64,000 nucleotides of DNA from Hanleya hanleyi (taxonomy: Eukaryota; Mollusca; Polyplacophora; Lepidopleurida; Hanleyidae). Where the stretch lies: the NCBI GenBank assembly GCA_036873755.1, contig JAVTVY010018814.1:1-64000 (forward strand), given 5' to 3'. This document shows positions 47,105 through 59,045 of the stretch, one piece after another; position 1 is the stretch's first letter; each line of letters begins with the position of its first letter. Made by a program: the position numbers and the translations under genes. The notes under the pieces were generated by a model, which ran no database searches, was not told the DNA's origin, and worked only from the letters and a program-made list of their open reading frames with translations.

Positions 47105-50100
47105 GTGAGTAACTTTCAATTTACTCATAAATCTGGTAAGTCATCATGTATGGACCGTTAATTTGAACCTCAAAGCATGCAGTAGATTCTATCCTGTATA
47201 TAGAGATACATAGTCACGTATTATTTACATCTCCATTTAACAAAGATAACAAACCGATTTTTTCCATCCGAGATTTCTTTCGATGGTGCGTTTTGTCGCT
47301 CGTCATAGTAGATCATTGGGAAATCAATCATGCAGAATTTGATATAATTCCTTACAGCTACTAAATATTGAAGATTTCTATTCCCTCATGATCATATTTT
47401 GGAAGTACATTTCACCGACACTTCCTACATCTTTAAAGTCGTTGGCGTTCGAATTTTATGACTTTTCATGACAGGAGGCTTTTATAGTGACTGTGGCAGT
47501 TTTGAATATTTTCGTCGAGAATATTAGAATGATATACTAAAACGGTAATGTTGAATGTTTTATACAATTTCCTTCGTAGATTTAAATTTAATTAATAAGA
47601 AAGTTTCTTATCGTATCATATCGTGGAGACATATCATGCATGTTATATTCAAGGTCCCTAATTCCCCGTCTTGGCGAATCAATCAGAATCAGATGCAACT
47701 CAGGTTTGATGTTTACCAGATTAATACGTAAATAGATGCATGTACCACATGGCGTTGCTATTATGCTATTACGGTATGTTATGTTATACCAGAATGTTCG
47801 GTGGATATCTTGATAAGATAACCTCAATCAGATATGCCGATCAAGTGTATAAAGCATCTGTTGCAAAATATGAAGACAGTTGTTGTCGACGACAGTAGCA
47901 CATTGACTGTATTTGCTTATAAATATTACCCTCTGTTGCAGAGCATATACATTTGCTGCGTGCTTTAGCGGTAGTATACGCTTTGCAACCAAGTCATTTA
48001 CTCAGAAGGCGGATTAAAACTGTCCTTGTTGTACGCCACGCATTCTTTACCCGGTACTCTGTCCAATCGCCGTGAAGCGCGCCAGTTGGCGAACTCTGAC
48101 CCCCGACCAATCAGCGAGATGTTATCAACAGCAGTCACAGGTTATCGCTAGCGACAGAGCTCTGTCATATTGTGTATACCAGTTTGACATATTATTGAAT
48201 AAGTTAAAATATTTTTGTATAAGATGGAAGAGATCTATTTTTAAGAACTAACGGGGAGATTAGTGTCTGCGTTAAGAGGTCTAGTCGATCAAACTTTTGC
48301 ATGGGTTTATATATCAACAATAGTACGAAACTTATTATTCACCTTTTGCAGGATAACAGATATGGCCGATAAAGCGATTTTCAAATACCGTTCATCTCGG
48401 CTGATCCGGGAATATTTTTTCACAAATTGTTTCAGACAAATTGATCGATCGGCTATGATTCTTGGGGAAGGGAAATTCAATACGAGTATGTTTCATTATG
48501 ATAAAAGATGTTATAATGAACATAAATTTTTACATTGTGATTCAGCGAAGCAGTTAACCATTATTTACAACCGTTAAGTGGCTATATGTTTAGCAACAGA
48601 CTGTTGCTTTTGACAGTTCTCTCGTGTTACGTGATATCACTTATTGCAAACATGGAGTTAAAAGCAGGAGGCACAATTATCAAGAAAATCTGGATAAATT
48701 TACAAAAAAATAATTCTGAATCTACAAAAGAAAGTGTCAGAAACTAGAAGTGTAAGACTACGACCATTTTGAAATAGTGGATACAAAACATCATTTACAG
48801 TATAGCTGAACATTCGTTGGTATGTCGTGATTCAGTTTTGTTCACTAAATCACATAGATGTTACCTAGTCAAGTTTTCATATCTTCTTTCGTTCAGACAC
48901 TCCGCTATGCTTCCCCTATATTCAATTGCATATGTACAGTCCGAAACTACGCTGTATGGGCCGTTCGGCTCTACCTGGCAATAGAACAATCGCTCCCCAC
49001 TTTATATTCGTGTTTTTACCGAGTTTGACAAACAGTTTGATAGCCGTGAGGAGCTAATGTCTCTGTAATCTGTCTTTAAACACCAACGGATAATTGAATT
49101 TTTCTATCGTACGGGTCACATTATCTGCGCGCTACAAATATTATCGTGTCACTCGTTTGAAGACGGATTATGGAAACCTCATTGCCACACGGCTATCAAA
49201 CTCCATAAAAATAGGCGACAGGAAACGGGAAATGATGTTTAATTGCCGTATAGAGAAGTACGGGTTGTACATGTAATTGAGTTGTAGAGGATGCATGGCT
49301 GAGTGACGGAACGAACGAAAACCTGAAAACTTGGCTATGTGTTACTCCGTATTTATCATACACGAATATGTAGACATATAGGCGCATATCGATGTATCTA
49401 AAGCGGTGTCCAAACGACAAGATATATCGTTATTATGCCATCATGGACCCTGCCCTTATGACATTACGTGCACACTCAAACCTGTAATGCAACTGTGATC
49501 CCATACAAGCCATCTGTCTCGCACATTAATGATTTTACTGACTGTGCCAAGTCCCCAATCAGGGTAGGCATTTCCTACTATCCTGGTTACTATGAAGTGG
49601 ATTGTTTCGTGTAAAAGCCAACAGATGGCAATGGCGTCATGTAAATCATCGTGAACAAATATTAGCAGTGTTGAATATATCGACCAATGCGCAGTCGATG
49701 AGCTGAAAAGCAAAACGAGTTGTACAAACACGATGTGCCTGATCCCGCGCTGTCTATCCTGGTATTTTACAAAATTATAGTTTTTGCTAAAGATGAAGAG
49801 ATTGCGTCAGGGATAATACTTCGGTAGCAAATGGGTAATGCGTCTCTGCCCTGGGGTTAGACATAATTTCCTGCTTGGATATTTCATGTATTCATTCCGT
49901 ATATGAACCTGTCATTGTGGACAAACCCCAATATAAATAGCACGGTAGCTCAAACTACATCATTTAGTCTGATGAAGGCAGAACAGTTCAGTATATAATG
50001 ATTGAATGGTTGACAATTTTGAACCTTTCTTATTTTCAGAAATGTTTACTGTATATACTCCAGAAAATTACTCACCATCCCTGCTGATTGATTTCCTTAT

Positions 50101-53100
50101 TTTCTAAGGAGATCGATAAATAGGTCATCAAAGTAAAACTGCAGATCTACATACTTTCTAGATTGTTGTCTATTGTTAATATAAAGGTATAAAATTTCCG
50201 ACATTAATTAGGCTGTCCTCCTCCACAAAAACTTCTCGTGTACTCCATCAGAAGGCCGTTTTTCACATCTCTTTATTAGTACAAAACTCCAGCCAGGTAT
50301 GAAATAGGTATAAAGATATGAAAACAAGTTAGTTTTCTACAAGTTAGAAGAGATAAAAGTTCTCAATGATGCCAGCAAGACATCACGATATAAGCAATAG
50401 CATTTCTTTCCACCATTGATTAAACAATTTTTAACCATCAGGATTAAAATGATCAAAATATCTGCATAGAGTGATGCTAACTAGTTCCGAATTTTCCTCA
50501 TCCGATTAGCTTTTGCTCGTTCCATCCATCGTTAATCCCACTGACATAATGGCACCATCATAGAGAGCAAAACGGGACCCAAGAGACCATTTGTAAATCA
50601 GCAGAACATCGTTGGCCATCACTGGCATATATCACCAACCGGTTGCGCCTATATCAATGTTTAAATTTAATCCGAATTTGTTGCTGATGGATTTTTGTTT
50701 CAAAATGTAAAGAAATTGATAAAGAAAAGCTCTGTCATATCTACCAGCACCATATGAACGCGCGCTAGCTTCCTACAGTTGAGAGCCATAAGAAAATGTC
50801 TTTCCTATCAGGTATACTTATAGGTTACCCGATTCATTAACTAACCCTTTGAGTTATACACTTGTCCCAGTTGCATCGTCGAAAGAACATGAGAACGCGT
50901 GTACTTCGATAAATGAGTGATGTTGAATTACACCTCCAGATGGTTTCGATATCGCAAATGCTAAAAGCCTATTATTAGTTATGTTCATATAGTAGCATGA
51001 ATTACATCGACAATTTTTCAACCGAGCAAAATATATCGCACGAAATCTGACTTCGTGGTCGCCCACGTTGCAGTGCGCTGAAAAACATATATAGATCCGA
51101 CGTTCGAAGTCAATAAATTAACGCTACGTATGTCACAAGACACTATTCACTAAACAGGATACAAAAAATACAATGTATATAAGCATGACCTAGATTCATG
51201 CTAGAGAGAAGCGCCAACAGTATTCATTCTATGGTCAATTGTTCTATTTGCACGATTAATACTATAAACGCCTTGTGATATTCTCCAGAAACACTCTAAT
51301 CCTTTTATTCTCCTATGCTGCACAGTCGACCATTAATGTGACCATCTTTTAACAAGATATCTATAATATAGGCCTATCCCTTTTCCTCATTATTTCGTGC
51401 CGTGTGTGTGAGTGTTACGAAAAGAGGGTTTGTCAATGACATTGTTCACGAGCGCTGCAATGTTGCGCAATTACATGCGGAAGTCTATAAGGCTAAGTGT
51501 GTGTGACCTGTCAAGTGAGGACTTGAATGTGGATACACACACTCACCAGTGAGAGCCATAGTGACAACTGGGGATCTGAACCCAAGTCCTCAGTTGTATC
51601 TTTATTTAACATGGCTTCAGATGGTTATCTGACCTCAAAAAAGCCTGAAATTGCAAATTTCCAAGTTGCTAATTTCAACGCGTTTTATGGGTACGACATG
51701 CGTGTGAAGTCCTCAGTTGTGAGCACTTTTGTGAAGTATGTCAGCTGCACAATTCTACTGTAAAGATTTGCAGATCCTGTTTGGAAATTTTTCAAACAGC
51801 TAACACTCATCCTGATATTCATTGGAAGGTGTTTTCCACAGAAATTAACTGATAAATAGCTTATTTTGGACGGATGGATGTACTTGAGCACTCCATCGCA
51901 CCACCGTGCAGCTCGTTTCCTCCAACCCGCCCTACACGTTATAGAGTCCCCGGTTGTAGGTGTGCAGTCGCAAGTACCAAATTACCAGCCACTTCGAAAA
52001 CAGTTGTTCAAATTTAATACCAAATTTTCACAGCTTTTTTGGCCAAATAACTCTCACGCTATTGATATCAATGTCAATATTTCAAAGGTTAGGGCCACAG
52101 CACCCAAAACATAATCTAACATGACCCAGTTTGTATATCGAGCGTGATTCAGACATCAAAACTGTTCAGGTGTGTTATTCGTGTGATAAAAAAGAGACAT
52201 TCATGTTTCAGGTCAAAGATCAAGGTCATCGTTTGATTGTATTGTATCTACACCCAACTTTTCAAAACCGAACAGATTTGCTGCTGATACATTCCCGAAG
52301 ACGCCTATTATTAACCAAACCTTGACCCTGGTCAGATATACAGAATCACTGCCCTTATGTACATGTGTGCGTCACAAATTCTAAGTAACATCAGAGTTTT
52401 ACAGAAGATATATTTAGGAAATATCCTTCTCAATATTAATATCAATGTATTGTTTATTATTAATTCGACAGTTGTGTTTTCCGTGTGTTTTCAGTCCAGT
52501 GATTTGTGTGTTTGTGTGTTGGGGAATTTTGGACATTGACAATTTTACAAAAAAAACCCCTATATTGTGGTGTATTTGTCTCTGGATATATTTTTCTCTC
52601 TATCATATAGCTGAAAGTACCTTGCTAAATGTATATTGATTAGCTATGCCTGTAAATGAGATTTTTCGCGTAAAATAAATGTATGAATAGAGTCATTGAT
52701 AACAAAAACCAGTCACTGTGCGTCACTTGCTGCTACTTTGAATGGTTGAAGAATGTGGGCGATGTACTATGAAGTCGCAGCCAGCGAGGAATCTGTCTCC
52801 ACAAATCCCACTCATCCGCATTCCCCAAACGACTGGATAACACCAATATCAGCAAGGTTCTGAAAGTAAGATATATTGCCAATTCCGCTGGATTGAAAGA
52901 AGCCTGCGATACGCGACATACAACAATACATATATCACATCACATTAATCATGTTAATCACATCTGCTAAGCTAGCCTGGCTAGCCGCAATTATTGTAAA
53001 GACATCAATATCTGTTCTACCTGTTACAAGTTATACTTATCTCTTCTGCCTGGGGATCTGGTGTTAGCATACAAAGTGAATTGATTGTAGCATACATGAA

Positions 53101-53520
53101 ATTCGGTCTTAATGCAATTATAAAGATGATGAGCAGCCACTAACATCGATAAATTGTTTAATTACTAGCATAGTACTTATATTATATCGAATACCTGCTA
53201 GTATGGAATGCACGTAATGACGTTTGCGGAATGCAGATGACAAATTTCTACTTCGGCGTTGTCAATCAGTAACTTTATGTGATTTAATCGATATTAAATG
53301 CACGGTAATAGATAATAGAGCTGATATCCACTTGTTTAGAGTTCTGACATAATCGAAAAATTATTTTAGCTCCTATGACAACATTTATCACAGATGTAAT
53401 CAGCATGAAAAGTTCGTTATTCACCGATGTGTAGATTTATTTAAGAACGGTCAGAAACTTGCATTGCGAGTTGGTAATCCACACGATAGGCCTGCTAAAA
53501 GACGAGACCTATCTTACTTT
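47105..53520. other. no further exon recognised; presumably cadherin intron 3 or beyond
   Basis: I looked for a phase 1 acceptor followed by EC2-like sequence and did not find one. Acceptor-like sites at about 47940, 48350 and 50039 open frames that lack cadherin features. Small R1-like fragments (near 50330-50400 and 51200) were seen. Confidence 0.4.
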
Positions 53521-53539
53521 ACCTGTAAATCTATATGAG

Positions 53540-53660
53540 ATGAACATCTACAATCAAAGCGCTGAGCTGATATACAGATCATCCCAAGAATTATTTTGCT
53601 TAGTGTGGCGTATTAGGATATGCACTTAGAATATTGACATGTATGGTCATATGACTTCTT
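53540..53660 (+). repeat. 115-bp direct repeat, copy 1 (upstream of SINE)
   Basis: It matches 54187-54305 through CTACAATC, AAGC, ACAGATCA, ATTATTTTGCTT or ATTATTCTTTAT, TTGAATATTG or AGAATATTGA, and GGTCATATGACTTCTTGTC. Confidence 0.65.
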
Positions 53661-53667
53661 GTCAACC

Positions 53668-53975
53668 GCGCGGAGGTGGCCTAATGTTTAGAACGTCGGC
53701 CTCGTGAGCGGTAGGTACTGGGTTCAATCCCAGGCAGGGTCATACCAAAGACTTATAAGATGGAATCTTTTTGCTTCTTCGCTTACGCACAGCATTAAGA
53801 GAATAGAACAAGGACTGGCTCGCTCGGTGTCAGTATAATGTGACTGAGTTGGCTGGCATGTCTGCCTACGACATGATATTTCAGTAGGACACACTATAAA
53901 TTGGGAGCATTAGATCCCCTCTGTTACAAGTAGGTACAAATCATTGTGATCGTAGTTTGTGACTGTGGTTAACAT
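53668..53975 (+). mobile_element. tRNA-derived SINE
   Basis: The head has a pol III A box (TGGCCTAATGTTTAGAACG) and a B box (GGTTCAATCCC at 53721-53731), about 45 bp apart as in tRNAs. An unrelated body follows, with GACTGAGTTGGCTGGCATGT, ACGACATGATATTTCAGTAG and TCCCCTCTGTTACAAGTAGG, then a tail ending near 53975. It reads as a SINE, not a functional tRNA, because the acceptor stem does not close. Bodies like this occur in mollusc SINEs as I remember them; the family is not verified. Confidence 0.75.
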
Positions 53976-54109
53976 GGTGAAATGTGAAGCGCTTGATCGT
54001 CCTTCTACTGATGTTTTCCCGTTTAGGTCGTTTATTCTATCTAACGGCTGCAGATTATTCCTTTCCATCAGACGACTTAATTAATATGGCTTTTACGTCA
54101 TTGCTCTTG

Positions 54110-54186
54110 GATAATTTTATCTGATACCGCTCAAGCCGATGCTAGGGGCCGTGTGGGTATATCATCCAAAAAATTTCACAGGAACC
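54110..54186 (-). repeat. R1/D block B fragment, minus
   Basis: ATACCGCTCAAGCCGATGCT, then AGGGGCCGTGTGGGTATATC, is the reverse of the CCCCTAGCACCGGCTTAAGC block. Confidence 0.6.
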
Positions 54187-54305
54187 TCTACAATCGAAGC
54201 TTGGCATAAATACAGATCACCACAGGGATTATTCTTTATTCTTGTTGTGTTTTTGCATATGCAGTTTGAATATTGGCCTGTGGGGTCATATGACTTCTTG
54301 TCTGT
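54187..54305 (+). repeat. 115-bp direct repeat, copy 2 (downstream of SINE)
   Basis: Partner of 53540-53660. The shared GGTCATATGACTTCTTGTC end is exact. Confidence 0.65.
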
Positions 54306-57115
54306 ACACCGGCATGTTTTCCCGCCACCTTTATATGATTCTTTTAATTAATGGATTTCTATGAAGACCTCATTCGCTACTATACATTAACCTCCAAATT
54401 TACGCTTTGAAGGCAAGTTCAATTCCATCGATGGTCACGAACAGACATGCCGTCGGCTATATATAGAAACTAATATCCTTTAATCTCTCCTCGCAGATAC
54501 GCATTCAATCAGACGAGTTTAAAAACCCAGATTTAGTTGTTATCAAGCGGCTTTCGTCTACGAAGGGAAAATAATCAGTTAAGTCAAATGTACTTTTGAA
54601 CTGGATTGACTTCCAATTCACCCACGTATCAGTTATCTAGAGTGCGTATTTCTGGTTTACTATATACTCTCCGTAGTTTCTGCTTAAAGATGAATGCAAA
54701 GAAATTTCGATATTTACTGAAACACAGGTTAACATTTTTGAAATTTTCAATTTACCGCATAAACGCGACATTTTCCGCATTGGACAATGGTAAATTGGTC
54801 TTAGTAATAAAATAATAGACATCCTTATACTTGCAGGAGAACCAATTCATCTGTTATCATCCAGTCAATCAAAATATGGCAAAAAAATTGGAAAATTGTA
54901 ACCTTTGCATTTCAAGTCTAAAGCAACATACCGACTTTGGCCAATAGCCCAGGGCACAGAGAAGGGTACAAAACAGACCGAACAATTACGGTTTACCCGG
55001 TGTAGAAGTAGGAATCTTATGGAAAACAACGGGGGAAATGAGAAAGGTTGATTATACGAAATCTGGTGGAAATGTAATGAATACAACTGGCAGATACCAA
55101 ACCTAGTATTAGTTCACATTTTCGCACCAGATATTTAATGCTTCTTTCCATCCGTTTTCGAATAAATGACACATTTACCCACGAAACGTCTGCGCTGTCT
55201 CACTATGCGTGAGCTGGTGCCCAGCGTTTGCGGATCTGTTAAAATGGGCTATTGAAACGGACAGTTCTACAACAGATCTCAATAGACCTAAACCCTGACG
55301 ACGTTTTATCCCTCGTTCAATCACGTGATGATTTGTGCATCCACCCATCTACTTGACAGGTGATCAATTATCCTTAACTCAGGTTTAATTGTCAACGCAT
55401 GGTACATGTGCCGCAAGGTGTGAAGTTCTGCATGTAACCCGACACACCAAATTGAAGCTTGCTCTACCGCCTGTTATACTGGCAATTAAATTGATATCGT
55501 GTTACAGGAGGAGGCTGGCAGAGTAACTGAATTATATTATGATCGTCACCTGCCATTTCATTGTCATAGATGTATATTGCATCATGGGATAGAAGTGGAA
55601 TAAAACGTCATCAGTTTTCAGGCCTATTGGAAAATCTACTGGACCGAAATTTGCAAGGTAGCCGATGTCAGATTGAATGTGTCCGTTCAAAGATATTTTA
55701 CTTCGAAAACTTAACCGTGTCTATAAAAATATACGACCTTGAGCTAGAACATATCATAACGGGTAGTCTTCGTCTTTATACAACAAAACAAATCCGGATA
55801 AATGCATCAGCTAATATGATTGCATGTTGACAACCGTTTCACGATTTTAGCGAGATATGTCGGATATTGAGTAATCTGGTTAATTCATCTCCATATAAAT
55901 TCGTAATCAGTATATCACATGTGCTCGAGCACTTATTAGGTGGGGCTGAGATTTCTACCAGGTGTACATGTGACCTTATTTTTCTATTTATCATATTTAT
56001 ACTAATTTATACTAATTAGGCAGGATCGTGTGCAGAAGGCATGTAGAAAATTTTGGAAAATTTTGAACATCGCATCATTTGGATTCGTGAATTATAAGTC
56101 GGCATGGCCGAAAATATATCCGATCAAGCTTCATTCATATAAGTGGAGGGTATTCTCGATTATATTAAACAAGTGAAAATGTGTTGTACATGTGGTACAG
56201 AAAGTCAGATCTATAACTTGAGCATTACGGCTACACGTTTTGGATTTGAGTATGTGAGCTCTTGATTTGAAGAAGCTCTGGTACTTTCGGGTGATGAAGA
56301 TGACTTTCTAGTGGACGAAATCTCAAACGAATTTTACACAAGATATCAAATGTGGCGCCAAAATCTTGCAAGCCACGATGTCTCAAAATCTGAGAGCTAT
56401 TGGATATTTTGATAACTTTCTTAACAGATTTTCTACCGGAAGGCAGTATTTGTAATTCTACAGGATATAGAAGATATATGCCACTATCACTTTTCAGAAA
56501 AGGGTAATTTACCAATATTCCCCATTCGCACGGAAGTGTTATCCAATATCGTTCGCGTTTCCTTTGTTTCAAACAGTTTTTCATTCGATAAATTGATTCA
56601 CGAATTGAACACAGAATCGTTTTTTTTAAGAATACATACACGAACTCGGAAGATTTATATATCCTGAAATTGTAAAATACCAGACTGTTTCACACTGATA
56701 TGAGATTTATACGGAATAGACGCCAGATTGCAAGATTATAAATATATGTGTCGCAGTGGTATACACCAACGCACGCTGCCACCATATCATATATCAGTTC
56801 GTCGCACGAATTCTTTGTGCTTAAAAAAATTACCACGATAATGACGACACTCCGATGTCGTGTCGAACGATATAGAAGATATCAGAAGTTGATGAATACT
56901 CATCAACTTCTGAAGATATCTATACATAGAAATTTCAATAATTAAACCAGAGAGCTGTTTTTCTATATTCTTCCCCTCAATATTTTCGAGATTGATTCAC
57001 AACTATTTGTTTTTCAATCTAGAAAACGAAACTGATTGAAACATTCCCTTCGAATATACTGTCGGTATAGTCAAATGTAGACTATCGATGGTGTCATCCA
57101 CATCCAGTTGTGCAT
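54306..57115. other. no gene recognised; one hairpin
   Basis: A near-perfect hairpin lies at 56877-56921 (AGATATCAGAAGTTGATGA pairing with TCATCAACTTCTGAAGATATCT, a two-base bulge and a short loop). A 136-residue minus-strand frame (56231-56641) and an 86-codon + frame at 55570 show no recognised domain. Confidence 0.4.
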
Positions 57116-57120
57116 CCAGC

Positions 57121-57710
57121 TTAGCCCTATCTGGCCTGCGCGATTTGGGGTGTACCGCAGCCTGGGGAGGGGCGGAAAGTGCCGCCCCTATATATTTCGC
57201 TATTGCTCATGCTAGATGGCTGAAACTTACCACACTATATCTTTGGGTCAAGCTCTACAAGAAAATGTAAAAAATACAAGATGGCCGCCACGATGACGTC
57301 ACTGTGACGTCATGTTTAAAAAGAGCATTTTTTGACGATTTTTCGGTCAGAATTTTCGAATGTTATATTTTTGGGATTTTTTTCGCAAAAACTGTATGAT
57401 AAATTAGTGAATAATAATCTGATATGAAATAAAATAGGTTTCATCCACTTTCCCATACAGAAAAGCAAAATTTTTGAAGAAATATGACGAAAATATCACT
57501 TTTCTGGTACCCCACATGGCCGCCATTTTGAATTTATCCATGATCCTCTGCTCGGGGGGTCATCCAAATAGACTCAAAATGCCCCCAATATGATAATCGA
57601 AAAAGTCACGGAGTTTCAGCTCTCAATTTTTTGTCGTTCCGGAGATAGGAGCAAAAAACCAACGGGGGGGGGGGGCGAAAAGTGCCCCCCCCCAGGCCAG
57701 GTAGGGTTAA
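57121..57710 (+). mobile_element. piggyBac-like MITE P1, copy 3 (most complete)
   Basis: 590 bp between TTAG (57121) and TTAA (57707). The ends CCCTATCTGGCCTG and CCAGGCCAGGTAGGG are inverted repeats. Next to the right end is a G/C run hairpin (GGGGGGGGGGGGGCG with CCCCCCCCC). The interior contains GATGGCCGCCACGATGAC, a TGACGTCA pair, TTTTTCGCAAAAACTGTATG, CATGGCCGCCATTTTGAAT and TTCCGGAGATAGGAGC. No transposase frame is present. The left TTAG is a one-base change from the TTAA target. Confidence 0.85.
57294..57312. promoter_or_regulatory. paired CRE-like motif in MITE P1 copy 3
   Basis: TGACGTCA at 57294-57301 and 57305-57312 with CTG between, the same spacing as in copy 2 although the elements lie in opposite orientation. 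Confidence 0.6.
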
Positions 57711-58535
57711 AGTACACGTAGCCTAAATGTTTTGCCAATTATTCTAAAACCGGATTCAAGTGTGCACTGCAAATCAATAAATATCTTTAAAAACTGGAAT
57801 GTGCTATAGAACTGTGCATTTATCTCCTCAGGCGTTGTTCACATTTTCTTATTATTTCTTCTTCTACCTTATCGAAGACTTAGACAGATCTAACGGACTA
57901 AATGCTGCTCAGACAGGGGATTAATATTATTAGATTCAAATCTAACTGCCTGTATTAATGTTGGTCGTATTATTTGGACTAATGAGTACCCTCAACTGCA
58001 GTATGTCGTGGGGTGGTTCGAAAAGATTAAAGACGGTTTTATCCAAAGCATGAAAGCATGCAGTAATTGGAACAGAGAAGAAAGCGATAACATTTCGCGG
58101 AGTCGTACATCTGCACAAGTCAGGCAATCCCTAAATCCTCGAAGAGGGTTTACCTGGACCTTTTTGGTGATTCGGATGAGTTCTCGAGTCTATTACGCAA
58201 TCTCGTACATTTCATCCCCAGCGGTTGTTTTGAATTAGCGCGTCGATATCTGAAGCTTGCGGATTTCGCTTTGACACCCGGTGTCGATTTCAGCCCAACT
58301 TCAAAGGTAGTCTGGCTGGCGATGAAATTAAACCAGCCAAAACTCAAACCTCCCTGCGAATTGGCCTGATGAGCTGCTACAGCGCGCTTACTGATTGGTT
58401 CGGTTTAGCGAGAACCCCTCGAGCTATTTATATCCAGAACTGCTATCGGTAACTAACCAAGCCAGTGTATCGATCTTAACCTATCGATTGATACACTGGC
58501 TCGCGAAGATGGGAGTCGTATGGCTTTGTAGGGTC
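57711..58535. other. no gene recognised; small inverted repeat
   Basis: AGCCAGTGTATC at 58460-58471 pairs exactly with GATACACTGGCT at 58490-58501. The DNA before it (58250-58440) is relatively GC-rich but no exon is evident. Confidence 0.4.
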
Positions 58536-58539
58536 AGTG

Positions 58540-58760
58540 CTTAGGACTATATGTATATAAAAAGCATCATGTCTTGCCGACGTCATTGAAAACTGTTGAC
58601 TGCTTCTCTATTTTAGGAAACCATCTGGTGTTTTTATTATCTTTATTTCATACACATTCGAATTGGTGGGGTCATACGAAATGGATATTTCGATTATTGA
58701 TGCGGAAATTCTTCTTCTGGACGACGGCTGAATATTGAATGTCGGATTTGGGGCTTGCTA
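58540..58760 (-). mobile_element. R1 copy, minus
   Basis: GTCTTGCCGACGTCATTGAA, AACTGTTGACTGCTTCTCTA, CGATTATTGATGCGGAAATT, GGACGACGGCTGAATATTGA: reversed A then C. Confidence 0.65.
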
Positions 58761-58839
58761 TTCACATCTGGATAAACTGAGTGTATGGCACTCAGAGATA
58801 TCATGGGGATCAGAAATTATTATGTGTCTATCTGAGCAA

Positions 58840-59045
58840 CGCTTTATTCAATGATGTCTCGCTGGCATCATCGAAAACTGTTGACCGCTCCTGTCTTGCA
58901 GGAAATTTGCCTAGTTGTATGTATACTATGATGCATCCTTTTAATTTTGCGCTAATTTTATTATATGAATTAGGTCTTTGCTTTATGGACGTTCTTTAAT
59001 GGACGACGGCTGAATACTAAATGACGGACTAGACGCTTGTATTTT
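58840..59045 (-). mobile_element. R1 copy, minus (intact A-C junction)
   Basis: TTCAATGATGTCTCGCTGGC, ATCATCGAAAACTGTTGACC, TCTTGCAGGAAA, GAATTAGGTCTTTGC, GGACGACGGCTGAATACTAA, ATGACGGACTAGACGCTTGT. Its unbroken ACTAAATGACGGAC is the empty site matching the TTAA insertion at 23 kb. It lies about 80 bp after another minus copy. Confidence 0.65.

Noticed and set aside
48263..48577. A 104-codon + frame in the region after cadherin exon 3
   Set aside because: No domain, and the acceptor-like TTTTGCAG within it is out of phase with exon 3.
50039..50107. Acceptor-like TATTTTCAG followed by a short open frame (MFTVYTPENYSPSLL) as cadherin exon 4
   Set aside because: In the phase required by exon 3 the frame reads KCLLYILQ and stops within 15 codons. 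The attractive reading is in the wrong phase.
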